Below, in pieces: positions 8,487-16,742 of a DNA stretch of 64,000 nt (the first letter of the stretch is position 1; each line of letters starts with the position of its first letter). The DNA is from Leeuwenhoekiella nanhaiensis (GTDB taxonomy: Bacteria; Bacteroidota; Bacteroidia; Flavobacteriales; Flavobacteriaceae). The DNA lies in assembly GCF_002744755.1 (NCBI RefSeq), contig NZ_KZ319289.1, forward strand, positions 186,001-250,000, read 5' to 3'. Made by a program: the position numbers and the translations under genes. Under the pieces are notes generated by a model. It was not told the DNA's origin. It made no database searches and was given only the letters and a program-made list of their open reading frames with translations.

Positions 8487-9212
8487 CTACATTTTAAGGT
8501 AAAAATCCCTGACCAGGTTTTGGTAGGCTTCGGTGTACTGATGCCGTGTAGTTTCGATAATCAGATCGTCTTTCTCTAGGGATGCTTCGGGCTTGCGTGA
8601 AAAGGCGATAAGCACGCGCTTAGCCGGAACCTCAGGATTTCCCTGAATGCTTGTGATCTTAAAAGGATACAGATTTGCTTTCGCCGCCAGGCTTATGAAC
8701 TCCTCTTCCCGCATCTGCGGAATAATCACGCAAAAAACACCTGTTTCCTCCAGAAGCTGGTTCACAGAAGCGACCAAAAGTTCAAAAGGCATCGCGTCTT
8801 CAAAACGGGCCTGCTCACGGGCTGAGCCCTGTTGTTCTTCTAACTGAGTACTGCCCTCAAAATAGGGAGGATTGCATACGATGAGGTCGTAGGTGTCTTC
8901 AATTTCGGTAGCAAATTCATAGAGATGGGCGTGATAACAAAACAGACGATCACCCCAGGGTGAGGCTTCAAAATTGTCAACAGCCTGCTCGTAAGCATCT
9001 TCATCCAGTTCGAGAGCATCAATCACTTCGGCATCTGAGCGTTGTGCGAGCATCAATGCGATGACTCCCGTTCCGGTACCGATATCGAGTATAGAATACG
9101 GGTTTTGATGTACAGGCACCCAGGCTCCCAGTAGAACCCCGTCTGTGCCAATCTTCATCGCACAGCGATCCTGATTAACCGTAAATTGTTTGAATTTGAA
9201 AGGTTTTGACAC
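8487..9212 (-). CDS. trmN6: tRNA1(Val) (adenine(37)-N6)-methyltransferase
   Basis: A class I SAM methyltransferase of the YfiC/TrmN6 type, which modifies A37 of tRNA1(Val). It has motif I LDIGTGTGVIALMLAQR and the adenine-N6 catalytic motif NPPYFEGS. The N-terminal FKFKQFTVNQDRCAMKIGTDGVLLG segment is characteristic of the family, given here only in part because of its length. At 241 residues the size is normal. Upstream on the same strand lie a small membrane protein, rimM and rpsP, a translation-related neighbourhood, but a 150-base gap with a repeat element separates it from them. Confidence 0.9.
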   Translation of the reverse strand: MSKPFKFKQFTVNQDRCAMKIGTDGVLLGAWVPVHQNPYSILDIGTGTGVIALMLAQRSDAEVIDALELDEDAYEQAVDNFEASPWGDRLFCYHAHLYEFATEIEDTYDLIVCNPPYFEGSTQLEEQQGSAREQARFEDAMPFELLVASVNQLLEETGVFCVIIPQMREEEFISLAAKANLYPFKITSIQGNPEVPAKRVLIAFSRKPEASLEKDDLIIETTRHQYTEAYQNLVRDFYLKM

Positions 9213-9250
9213 AGAAATAGATTTAGAAATTTTGTCGTTTGGGTATTTGG

Positions 9251-9346
9251 GCGTGCCTGCCTGCCGGCAGAGGCGGGCTATTCGCTACAAGTCCTCGTCC
9301 CCATTTGCCGGGACTGTGGGCTTTTCGCTGCTATCCCTCACGCTTC
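9251..9346. repeat. Dispersed GC-rich intergenic repeat
   Basis: A GC-rich stretch in an otherwise AT-rich gap, with the palindrome CTGCCGGCAG at 9261-9270 followed by GGCGGGCTATTCGCTACAAG and, further on, TTCGCTGCTATCCCTCACGC. From memory, closely similar sequence is common between genes in flavobacterial genomes. Only one copy is in this window. Confidence 0.6.
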
Positions 9347-9361
9347 ATTCAATAGCGGAAT

Positions 9362-9631
9362 TTATAGATTATAAATGAAAGCGATAAGCGTTAGGAGAAT
9401 ACAGATGGCAATAAAAATCACCCACTGTTTTATAATTCGGTTTTGTTTCCGCAGTTTTAGGGTCTGCCTGTATTTCTCCAGTTCGGCAGGTTTTAATTTT
9501 TTAGAATCAAATTTAAAACCGGAGTTGGCAATCTTGTACCCAGAAGCATCCCTGCGGTGGCCGCTGTGCTTTTCCTGGCGCTCACGCCGTCTTTGAAGCG
9601 TGGCCTTAAATTGATCTAAACTGCCATTCAT
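9362..9631 (-). CDS. Small C-terminally anchored membrane protein
   Basis: An 89-residue protein with a basic, hydrophilic N-terminal two thirds and one hydrophobic segment at the C-terminus (WVIFIAICILLTLIAFIYNL). It is therefore probably tail-anchored with its bulk in the cytoplasm. No domain is recognised. It lies 41 bases downstream of rimM on the same strand, suggesting it belongs to the rpsP-rimM transcript. The high Lys/Arg content would suit contact with RNA or phospholipid, but this is speculation. Confidence 0.7.
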   Translation of the reverse strand: MNGSLDQFKATLQRRRERQEKHSGHRRDASGYKIANSGFKFDSKKLKPAELEKYRQTLKLRKQNRIIKQWVIFIAICILLTLIAFIYNL

Positions 9632-9672
9632 AATCTGGTACTTTACTTATAAGTACTCAGAACGCTGAAACG

Positions 9673-10197
9673 TTACAAATAAATAGCAATCAATCCTTCA
9701 GGCGTATCAAGCGTAATGGTTTTGGTACTGCGATCTACTTTTTTGATAAAGTCATCATTTATAGGAATAAGGACTTCTTTTCCCTGATGGTCAATTTCAA
9801 ATAAAGCCTGTGCGGTGTTGTCGTTGATCCCGGTAATGGTACCTACTTCGCCATAGTACACGTCTTTTACGGTAAAGCCGATGACCTCGTGGTAGTAAAA
9901 TTTATTGCCTTCGAGTTTGGGTAACATAGAAAGCGGAAGATAGAGTTCTGCATTGACCAGATCGTCTGCATCTTCTTCGGTATTCACGTCTTCAAAATCG
10001 ATGCGGAGCAGGGTAGATTTGTGCAGTTGAGCACTACGAATAAAAAAAGGAACCAGATTGCCATTAAATTCGACAAAAACTGATTCCAATTCTTCGTAAA
10101 CCTCAGGTTCGTCTGTATCTAGCTTAGCCAGTAACTCCCCTTTAAAGCTGAATTTTCGCACGATTTTGCCCAGATAGAAACATTCTTCTTTGCGCAT
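9673..10197 (-). CDS. rimM: 16S rRNA processing protein RimM
   Basis: RimM assists maturation of the 30S subunit head, binding S19 near the 3' domain of 16S rRNA. The protein is 174 residues, with the N-terminal RimM barrel (FYLGKIVRKFSFKGELLAKL) and the C-terminal PRC-barrel region (YYHEVIGFTVKDVYYGEVG, then VLIPINDDFIKKVD). It follows rpsP by 12 bases on the same strand, the common bacterial arrangement of these two genes. Confidence 0.94.
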   Translation of the reverse strand: MRKEECFYLGKIVRKFSFKGELLAKLDTDEPEVYEELESVFVEFNGNLVPFFIRSAQLHKSTLLRIDFEDVNTEEDADDLVNAELYLPLSMLPKLEGNKFYYHEVIGFTVKDVYYGEVGTITGINDNTAQALFEIDHQGKEVLIPINDDFIKKVDRSTKTITLDTPEGLIAIYL

Positions 10198-10209
10198 CGT
10201 GAGCGAGTA

Positions 10210-10749
10210 TTACTTAGCTTCTTCTTCGTTGTTCTCTTCAGCAGCAGGAGCTTCTTCAGTAGCAGCTTCAGCTTCTGGAGCTTCTTCTATTTCTTCCTCT
10301 TGAGGCTGAGCAGCAGCGATACGAGCTTCATTAGCAGCTTTTTCAGCAGCTAAAGCCTCTTTACGTGCTTTTTCCTGTTCCTTAGAAAGGTTTTCTTTTT
10401 TAGCATCAATTTTAGATGCTTTTTCTTCAACCCAGGCATTGAACTTTTCTTCAGCCTGCTCTTCGGTTAATGCGCCTTTACGCACACCACCGGCAAGGTG
10501 ATTTTTAAGCAATACCCCAGTGTAAGAAAGTAAACGTTTTGCAGTTTCGGTAGGCTGAGCCCCGTTTTGCAACCATTTTACAGATGAATCTACGTCCAGG
10601 TCAATAGTCGCAGGATTGGTGTTTGGATTGTAAGTTCCTAGTTTTTCTAAGAATTTACCATCACGTTTAGCACGCGTGTCTGCGGCTACTACCCAGTAAA
10701 AAGGTTTTCCTTTTTTACCGTGTCTTTGTAATCTGATTTTTACTGGCAT
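10210..10749 (-). CDS. rpsP: 30S ribosomal protein S16 with long acidic tail
   Basis: S16 is an early-assembling 30S protein. Residues 1-80 are canonical (PVKIRLQRHGKKGKPFYWV at the start). The remaining hundred residues form a lysine/glutamate/alanine-rich helix followed by a very acidic tail of E and A, ending EENNEEEAK. The protein is 179 residues, against about 80 in E. coli; such extensions are familiar in Bacteroidota. It is the first gene of an rpsP-rimM transcript with its own promoter and structured leader. Confidence 0.95.
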   Translation of the reverse strand: MPVKIRLQRHGKKGKPFYWVVAADTRAKRDGKFLEKLGTYNPNTNPATIDLDVDSSVKWLQNGAQPTETAKRLLSYTGVLLKNHLAGGVRKGALTEEQAEEKFNAWVEEKASKIDAKKENLSKEQEKARKEALAAEKAANEARIAAAQPQEEEIEEAPEAEAATEEAPAAEENNEEEAK

Positions 10750-10763
10750 AAAAATTAATTTTT

Positions 10764-10841
10764 GGGGTACCCGACCCCGGTTATAATTTAAAAATAAGCC
10801 CTCTGCTTAACGTTAAGCAGACTGCTGTCTTTATTGAGGGC
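10764..10841 (-). promoter_or_regulatory. Structured leader of rpsP
   Basis: The stretch between the rpsP promoter and its ATG holds a perfect 20-base palindrome, TCTGCTTAACGTTAAGCAGA (10802-10821). It is bracketed by GCCCTC (10798-10803) and GAGGGC (10836-10841), which can pair with each other in competition with the palindrome ends. Nearer the start codon is a second hairpin, GGGGT/ACCCC (10764-10778). All lie inside the predicted 5' leader. The arrangement could be an autoregulatory or stability element. Confidence 0.45.
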
Positions 10842-10842
10842 G

Positions 10843-10871
10843 CAAATATACTACAATTTTCTGTTTATCAA
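10843..10871 (-). promoter_or_regulatory. Promoter of rpsP
   Basis: On the minus strand a TTG (plus positions 10869-10871) is followed after 18 bases by TATATTTG (10843-10850). This matches the Bacteroidota -33/-7 arrangement. Transcription would begin near 10836, giving a leader of about 85 bases. Confidence 0.65.
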
Positions 10872-10924
10872 TGCGTTTAAAGCTTGTAAAATTAGTAATT
10901 TGCAGTCCCTTAATTACACTGTTG

Positions 10925-11749
10925 ATGATCAGGCCTTTTCTTTTCGTTATTTTGAGTCTGTTGTTGGTGTCGTGTGCAGATGATGTCACCTTCAATACAC
11001 CCGCATTTCAAGGTATTAAAGACACCCTTTTTTTTAAGGCTGCGGGCACCCGTGCTCAATTAACCGATGCCAATGAGGTGATCATCTCCGGAAGTCTAAA
11101 CGGAGAGCGCGTAGACCTTAAGTTACCGGCTTACGGTACCGGAGTTTTTGACCTGAGCGCAGGTTCTTTGGCAATGGCAGATTTCTATGAGGCAGACGGC
11201 AAACAATACAGTACCCGCTTTGACGGGGAAGGTGAAGTTGTGGTAGAGCGGGTTGATGACAGCCTGTATACAGGTTCGTTTCGGTTTAGGGCTGTAGCAC
11301 CGGCAGATACAACCGAAGTATATTTTACACGTGGTTATTTTTACGAGGTGCCCTTTTTTAAAGAGCCGCCCCCGCCAGTTATAATACCCGTTGTGGAAAG
11401 CGCTTTTGGTTGCAAAATACAGGGAAACATGTTTAGACCCGAAGTGACCTATTCTTCTGAAGGTAACGGGATCATTACCGGGGTGGGCAGTACAAACTCG
11501 GTGATTGTTCGTTTGCGTTTTCCACGGAATATACAACCTGGAGTTTACGATCTGACTGATTTTAATGTGAACAGCCCCTACCAGGCGTCTTATATTTCGG
11601 GAGCATTTAATCCTCAGGTGCAGTCGGGTACGGTGACGATTATTTCCAATAACATCAATCAAAAATCGGTAGGAGGAACTTTTGAGTTTACCGCTCAGGG
11701 CGCAGGAACCATTCAGGTTACCGAAGGTTTCTTTGGTTTCAATTATTAA
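10925..11749 (+). CDS. Secreted lipoprotein of unknown function (DUF6252-like)
   Basis: A 274-residue lipoprotein whose signal peptide ends in LLLVSCADD (cysteine 17). The mature part is beta-rich, with two similar halves: each has a strand region about folding or value conversion, then a segment ending in an FTRGYF or VTEGFF motif. This resembles the DUF6252 lipoproteins common in flavobacteria, though I hold that assignment loosely. The open frame extends to an ATG at 10871, but that start overlaps the divergent rpsP promoter and puts residues before the signal peptide, so ATG 10925 is chosen. No enzymatic motif is visible. Confidence 0.7.
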   Translation: MIRPFLFVILSLLLVSCADDVTFNTPAFQGIKDTLFFKAAGTRAQLTDANEVIISGSLNGERVDLKLPAYGTGVFDLSAGSLAMADFYEADGKQYSTRFDGEGEVVVERVDDSLYTGSFRFRAVAPADTTEVYFTRGYFYEVPFFKEPPPPVIIPVVESAFGCKIQGNMFRPEVTYSSEGNGIITGVGSTNSVIVRLRFPRNIQPGVYDLTDFNVNSPYQASYISGAFNPQVQSGTVTIISNNINQKSVGGTFEFTAQGAGTIQVTEGFFGFNY

Positions 11750-11865
11750 GGCCTGTTATTTTTGGTTTTTACACGTTTCCCTTTCTTAAATAACACTTCT
11801 TTATCAGTCTTTTGTATTCGGGTTGAGTAGTTTAGCTTTTTAATTGCATTACACCCAACAATCAT

Positions 11866-12678
11866 TTGAATACCAAATTTCTATTTTATGCCCGGGCAGG
11901 TCTTTTTGCAAAGGCTGTGCTTTTTTTGGCTATTGGAGTTCTTACTACTATGGCCGCATTCAATTTGGGCGGATTTAAGACGGGAAGTTTTACGCTGATG
12001 AATTTTCTGGCCGAGAAAGCTGCGGGCAGAGCTCTGTTAATTTTGTGGGCAGTAGCCTTGTCAGGCTATGTGTTTTGGCGGGTTTATGAAAGTATCGCAG
12101 ATAAGCGCGAATTCGGAAACGATCTTACCGGTATTGCAGAGCGTATCGGTTTCGGTTTTGGGGGCTTGGTTTACGCCTTTCTGGCTGTGAGTGCGTTGCT
12201 TGTAGCTCTAAATCCGCAAACATCATCCTGGCTCAAGGAGACCGATATGCAGCAACTTATCCAAACCGATCTGGGTAAGTACACAGTCATGGCGATAGCA
12301 GTTGGTATGCTGGGCGCCACTTTGAATGAGTTTTACATCGCCATTTCCAGAAAGTTTTCCAGAACCATTGCGATTGAGAGCGTAAAGCCGTTTTACAAAA
12401 AGCTGATTTTAACCAGCGGAATGATAGGTTATGCCTCCCGTGGCATCACGCTGGGTATCGCTTCGTTTTTATTGTGGGATTCGGCTTTTACCAATCGGGA
12501 TCTGGAAGACACCAATAAAGAAGCCGCTTTCTCGGTTATGGAATATTTATTTGGCAACTGGACGCTTGGTGTAATTGCCCTTGGTTTCATTACTTATTCA
12601 TGCTACGTTTTTGTTGAAGTACGCTATCGAAATCTCCAGACCTTTAGAAAAAACCCAGACACTAGCCCGGGGTTATAG
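11866..12678 (+). CDS. DUF1206 integral membrane protein
   Basis: A 270-residue inner-membrane protein with about six hydrophobic helices arranged as three similar two-helix units, each beginning near an aromatic/arginine-glycine motif (FYARAGLFAKAVLF, IAERIGFGFGGLVYAF, MIGYASRGITLGIASF). This threefold repeat is typical of the DUF1206 family. The start is TTG at 11866; no ATG fits. No function is established for the family. The gene ends four bases before the convergent S9 peptidase stop. Confidence 0.8.
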   Translation: MNTKFLFYARAGLFAKAVLFLAIGVLTTMAAFNLGGFKTGSFTLMNFLAEKAAGRALLILWAVALSGYVFWRVYESIADKREFGNDLTGIAERIGFGFGGLVYAFLAVSALLVALNPQTSSWLKETDMQQLIQTDLGKYTVMAIAVGMLGATLNEFYIAISRKFSRTIAIESVKPFYKKLILTSGMIGYASRGITLGIASFLLWDSAFTNRDLEDTNKEAAFSVMEYLFGNWTLGVIALGFITYSCYVFVEVRYRNLQTFRKNPDTSPGL

Positions 12679-12682
12679 GTTT

Positions 12683-15064
12683 TTATTCTATACCCAAAAG
12701 ACTCTCATTAAAAAGCTTCAGAATACGTTTGTACTCATCGGTCCAGCTGCTGGGCTCTACAAAACTGTGATCTTCTACCGGGTACACTGCCAGCTCCCAG
12801 TTGTCTTTACCTAATTCGATCAGGCGTTGCGTAAGCCTTACGACATCCTGAAAATGTACGTTGGTGTCTACCATTCCGTGCTCAATGAGTAAATCACCTT
12901 TTAAGCCTTCGGCGAAATAAATAGGCGAGGAGCGTTTGTACGCGATGGGGTCGTGAGTGGGTTCGTTAAGAATATTTGATGTATAGCCGTGGTTGTAATG
13001 CGCCCAGTCTGTCACCGAACGCAAAGCAGCACCGGCTTTAAAGGTATCAGCTTCCGTAAATAAGGCCATAAGTGTAATAAAACCGCCGTAGCTTCCACCG
13101 TAAATCCCCACTTTATCAGGATCAATATCGTAGTTTTCGATAAGGTATTTCACGCCATCAACCTGATCAGACAAATCTTTTCCGCCCATATGACGGTAAA
13201 TACCGGTCCTCCAATCGCGACCATAACCTGAGCTGGCGCGGTAATCGATATCAATCACCGTATATCCCAAATCGGTGAGCATATTGTTGAACATGTATTC
13301 TCTGAAATAGCTGGACCACCATTTGTGAGCGTTTTGGAGATAGCCGGCTCCGTGCACAAACACCACAGCAGCATTGTTTTTTACCGAAGCATCCGGAACA
13401 TACAGTCTTGCAGGAACCATCGCTCCGTCTTCAGCTTCAAATCTGATGTTTTGCGGTACGCGCCAGTTGTAACTTTTAAAAGCTTCAGACTGGCCTGAGG
13501 TAAGTTGTTGGGCTTCAGCTTTTGAACCGGTTTTCTTAAAATATAATTCCCATGGCTTGTTGCTATACGAATGACGAATCGCCATATACTTTTCGTCTGG
13601 TGAAAGGCTTACTTCGTTGTTACCGGGCATTGATGTGAGTTTTTCCATCTTTCCGCCCATAACCGGCATGGTGTAGAAATGGCGTTCGCCGGGATCTACT
13701 TCTGAAGTGGTCAAAAACCAGGATTTTTTATCCTTAGACAAAAACGGATCAAAAACCTCGTATTCCCCTTCGGTCAGGGCTTTTTTGGTTCCGGTAGTAA
13801 CGTCAAGCAGGTAGAGGTGCGAATAGCCGCTGGCCTCAGACTGAAAGTAAATGTGCTTATTATCAGGCAACCAACCCAGAGTTCCGCCGCCAAAAGACCA
13901 GCCGATTCCGGGTCCGGCAATCCAGGCTTCGTCACGCTGGCGATCCAGGGTTTCGAGGCTTCCGTCTTCGAGATTGAGTAAAGCAATCCACCGGTCTTTG
14001 TTGTCTTTAGATCGAATGTTCACAATAGCCTTGCTGCCGTCGTCTGAAAATACAGCCTGCGAGATGATGACATCGCGTTCTTTTTCTTCCCACTCGCGAT
14101 CGGGATAATCGCTAGTATAATCGGGCAGGTCTGTGATTCCAAGGAGTTTTGAGGTGTCTACCTTATAAACCGTGTCTTTTTTAACGTTGTAAATGGCAAG
14201 GGAATTTTCGGTGTTATCCTTACCCACTTTGCTGCGCGCCCGTAAATCCTGCGTATAGCCGCTGGCATCTACATAATTGGGTACGTTGGTGCTTTCGCCC
14301 CGATCACGCTGCATCAGCATAATCGTTACAAAATCGGCTTTCGGACTCACCTGCAATCCGCTAACCGACTCATCCCCGGCGTAAAAGGTATAGGGATTAG
14401 GATCTGCCGTCATTTCGCGGTAGGCTTTAGAGATCGAATCCTGCTCTTCCCGTTCGCGTACAATTTGCAGCAGGCTTAAATTTTCATCTTTAAGCCACTG
14501 GTCTTTTTCCGATAGTTTTTTGGACCTGTCCTCAGGAGCCTTGCCTTCCCTGATGTTGGTGATTTTGCTTAGCATTCCCGTTTCGGTATCCAAAACATAG
14601 GCATTGTTATCGTATTCAAAAGCAATTTGACTTTCGTCTGCCAGAAACGTGTAATTGCCAATGCGGCTTCCCAGATCAATAAGTTCTTTGGAGCGGTCGT
14701 TCTTAAGTTCGTAAACCCAAAGCGCACCATCTTCAGTATATAATTTTTTGGTCTGATTGGAATTCCAGGTACCATATCGGCCCGGCATCGCTTTGCGCTC
14801 GGCCAGACTTACTTTTTTAATCTTATCCAGATCACTGATGTTTATTTTATAAAGACTGTCAGCAGGATTTCCTTCGGGGTTGTAGTCAAAATAGATGTTT
14901 TTGCTTTGCGTATCCCAGTTTACATTTTCGGGGAACGTACCCATCCACTTCGGGTCCTGCATTATTTTTTCTACGGAAAGGCTTGAGGTTTGGGCAAAAG
15001 CCGAAGTATTGAAAGCAAAAAGTACAAGAAGCGCCAGGCTCCAGAACGATTTAGTCATAAACAA
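12683..15064 (-). CDS. S9-family prolyl oligopeptidase-type peptidase, exported
   Basis: A 793-residue exported serine peptidase of family S9 (DPP4/acylaminoacyl-peptidase group), which cleaves short peptides. A signal peptide ends near AFAQ at residue 25. Residues 40-530 form the beta-propeller, and the alpha/beta-hydrolase domain follows. The catalytic triad is visible as S658 (GGSYGG), D733 (MVDTNVH) and H766 (EDHSF). The start could be M1 or M3. It is a single gene, with about 80 bases before it and a convergent DUF1206 gene after it. A general role in periplasmic peptide breakdown is likely. Confidence 0.92.
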   Translation of the reverse strand: MFMTKSFWSLALLVLFAFNTSAFAQTSSLSVEKIMQDPKWMGTFPENVNWDTQSKNIYFDYNPEGNPADSLYKINISDLDKIKKVSLAERKAMPGRYGTWNSNQTKKLYTEDGALWVYELKNDRSKELIDLGSRIGNYTFLADESQIAFEYDNNAYVLDTETGMLSKITNIREGKAPEDRSKKLSEKDQWLKDENLSLLQIVREREEQDSISKAYREMTADPNPYTFYAGDESVSGLQVSPKADFVTIMLMQRDRGESTNVPNYVDASGYTQDLRARSKVGKDNTENSLAIYNVKKDTVYKVDTSKLLGITDLPDYTSDYPDREWEEKERDVIISQAVFSDDGSKAIVNIRSKDNKDRWIALLNLEDGSLETLDRQRDEAWIAGPGIGWSFGGGTLGWLPDNKHIYFQSEASGYSHLYLLDVTTGTKKALTEGEYEVFDPFLSKDKKSWFLTTSEVDPGERHFYTMPVMGGKMEKLTSMPGNNEVSLSPDEKYMAIRHSYSNKPWELYFKKTGSKAEAQQLTSGQSEAFKSYNWRVPQNIRFEAEDGAMVPARLYVPDASVKNNAAVVFVHGAGYLQNAHKWWSSYFREYMFNNMLTDLGYTVIDIDYRASSGYGRDWRTGIYRHMGGKDLSDQVDGVKYLIENYDIDPDKVGIYGGSYGGFITLMALFTEADTFKAGAALRSVTDWAHYNHGYTSNILNEPTHDPIAYKRSSPIYFAEGLKGDLLIEHGMVDTNVHFQDVVRLTQRLIELGKDNWELAVYPVEDHSFVEPSSWTDEYKRILKLFNESLLGIE

Positions 15065-15142
15065 AAATTAAAGAATTAGCCAACTTGCGGAAAGTTACTG
15101 AATACTTAAATAATAAAATTGAGTCGAATTCAATAGCTGCTT

Positions 15143-15613
15143 TTATTTTGGATTAAAATTTTCCGCATCAAACTCTTCGCCTTCTAGAATAGAGTCTTTT
15201 ATTTTCTCTTCAAAGATGAAAAAGTGCCGTTCTGTAATTTCATAAGTACAGCATTTGCCTAAGAATCCATTAAATTTTTTATAAACTGTGTATTCTTCAT
15301 TTTGGTACTCAATTCTATTTGGATAGACAGGATATAGCGTAATAGAATTTATGATTCCAAGAAAAATTCCACCAAAAAGAAACATTGAGAGAAACAAGAG
15401 CGGTGTTAAGAGGTAAGCGGAAAAATAAATAGCAACCTTTTTAAAAGGGTGGATATATGAAAAGAATAAAATTAATCCTGACAGGTAAACTCCTAAAATT
15501 ATTGCATACGCTAATTGATAATTAAGGCTAATCTCAAAGATATTTTTAGCTGTAAAATTGGCAAGCGCCAGAACAAAAAGGGTAAAATGAATTTTGTAAA
15601 GTTTACGTCTCAT
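15143..15613 (-). CDS. Hypothetical membrane protein
   Basis: A 156-residue protein with about four hydrophobic segments between residues 8 and 95, then a hydrophilic C-terminal domain with a Cys-Cys pair (LGKCCTYE) and an acidic end. I do not recognise a family. The frame extends to 15694, but that extension lies inside a candidate structured RNA and its terminator, so the ATG at 15613 (MRRKLYKIHF) is preferred. It is downstream of that RNA and of the polysaccharide locus on the same strand, but the terminator probably separates it. Confidence 0.6.
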   Translation of the reverse strand: MRRKLYKIHFTLFVLALANFTAKNIFEISLNYQLAYAIILGVYLSGLILFFSYIHPFKKVAIYFSAYLLTPLLFLSMFLFGGIFLGIINSITLYPVYPNRIEYQNEEYTVYKKFNGFLGKCCTYEITERHFFIFEEKIKDSILEGEEFDAENFNPK

Positions 15614-15642
15614 TAAGTTGTACAATAGCCTAAATATAGTTA

Positions 15643-15679
15643 AAAACAAAAAAGCCTCTCCGCCTAAGGTGGAAAAGCT
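15643..15679 (-). terminator. Terminator of the candidate small RNA
   Basis: On the minus strand the stem AGCTTTTCC / GGAGAGGCT, with two G-T pairs and an inner CC/GG extension, is followed by a T-rich tract. It would also separate the polysaccharide operon from the hypothetical membrane protein gene downstream. Confidence 0.7.
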
Positions 15680-15772
15680 TCTCAAAGGTTTCACTACAAA
15701 ACCAGTCTTCCGTTGCCGGAAGACAACACAACTTCTTTATAAGGACCGGCAGCGCCGGATTGTTTTCTGAAT
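15646..15772 (-). ncRNA. Candidate structured small RNA
   Basis: About 127 bases on the minus strand with four successive hairpins: CCGGC/GCCGG (plus 15746-15758); GTCTTCCG-GCAA-CGGAAGAC, an 8-bp stem with a GNRA loop (15705-15724); GGTTT/AAACC (15687-15703); and a terminator stem AGCTTTTCC/GGAGAGGCT (15653-15679, two G-T pairs) followed by TTTTTTGTTTT. A -7 box precedes it. No convincing reading frame fits. It does not match the SRP RNA core motif or a tRNA as far as can be judged by eye; the class is unknown. Confidence 0.55.
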
Positions 15773-15778
15773 AAAGCA

Positions 15779-15786
15779 CAAAAATA
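15779..15786 (-). promoter_or_regulatory. -7 box for the candidate small RNA
   Basis: TATTTTTG on the minus strand fits TAnnTTTG and would start transcription just before the first hairpin. No clear -33 TTG is seen in the A/T-rich stretch upstream. Confidence 0.45.
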
Positions 15787-15824
15787 GCATTACTTTTTTA
15801 ATTTTTATGCTGTAATCTCCATTT

Positions 15825-16664
15825 TTAGGGTTGAATTTCTACTAAAGTATAAACCGGCAAATGGTCTGAAGCGTAGTGCAGATTTTTAGAATCGCTTAGT
15901 GTGGCGTGTTTCAATACTTTAACCGGACTCGTTTTACCCACAAAAATATAGTCGATGCGGCGGGTTACCGGTTGGTCAAAATCAAAACCATTAAAAGTGC
16001 CTTCCGGTCCAAAAGAACCGCTTAAGCTCGCTTTAAAGGTGTCTTTTAATTGTGTTTCCAAAACTGCAACAGGTTCAGAGTCGGGTTCCAGATTAAAGTC
16101 GCCGGTGACAAAAACCGGATAATTCAGGCTGTTGATTTCGCGTATCTGGTCAAGTATTAATTGGGCGCTGTATTTACGGGCTTCAACTCCTACGTGATCA
16201 AAATGCGTATTGAAGACATAAAAGCGGGCATCGGTTTCTTTGATTTCAAACAAGGCATAGGTGCAAATTCGGGGTAGCGCAGCGTCCCAGCCGGTAGAGA
16301 TTTCTTTCGGCGTAGTTGAGAGCCAAAAGGTATCACTTGCTATGAGTTCCAGTTTTTCCGCTTTGTAAAAAATCGCGGAAAATTCGCCTTTGTTTTCACC
16401 TTCACGACCAACTCCCACGTGTTTGTACCCGGTAAGATTTTCGCCCAAATACTGCATTTGTTCGGGTAAGGCTTCCTGTACGCCCATTACATCGGGAGCA
16501 TAAAAAAGTACCTGAGCGGTCAGAAATTCCTTGCGCTTACTCCAGGCGTCGTCCCCGTCAGATTCTGTAGCCATCCTGATGTTGTAGGTCATTAGACTGA
16601 GTTCCTGAGCCGGTAAAAGATTAAGGCCAAAAAGTGCAAAAAGAAGGAGAGCTGTAAACTTCAT
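15825..16664 (-). CDS. Exported endonuclease/exonuclease/phosphatase-fold hydrolase
   Basis: A 279-residue exported enzyme of the EEP superfamily, Mg-dependent phosphodiesterases/phosphatases that include DNase I, sphingomyelinases and inositol phosphatases. A signal peptide precedes LPAQELSLMTYNIRM. Family motifs are GVQEALPEQM (metal-binding Glu), NTHFDHVG, VTGDFNLEPDS, RRIDYIFV and ASDHLPV. It is the last gene of the polysaccharide operon, 78 bases after the sulfatase. In this setting it could remove a phosphodiester substituent from the glycan, but the family alone does not say so. The fold is certain; the substrate is unknown. Confidence 0.88.
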   Translation of the reverse strand: MKFTALLLFALFGLNLLPAQELSLMTYNIRMATESDGDDAWSKRKEFLTAQVLFYAPDVMGVQEALPEQMQYLGENLTGYKHVGVGREGENKGEFSAIFYKAEKLELIASDTFWLSTTPKEISTGWDAALPRICTYALFEIKETDARFYVFNTHFDHVGVEARKYSAQLILDQIREINSLNYPVFVTGDFNLEPDSEPVAVLETQLKDTFKASLSGSFGPEGTFNGFDFDQPVTRRIDYIFVGKTSPVKVLKHATLSDSKNLHYASDHLPVYTLVEIQP

Positions 16665-16742
16665 ATTTAGGTGTTTTTAAAATCGAAAATTAAGTCAAAG
16701 CTGGAAAATGGCATTACGATCTTGGGTTAAGTTCATATTAAG

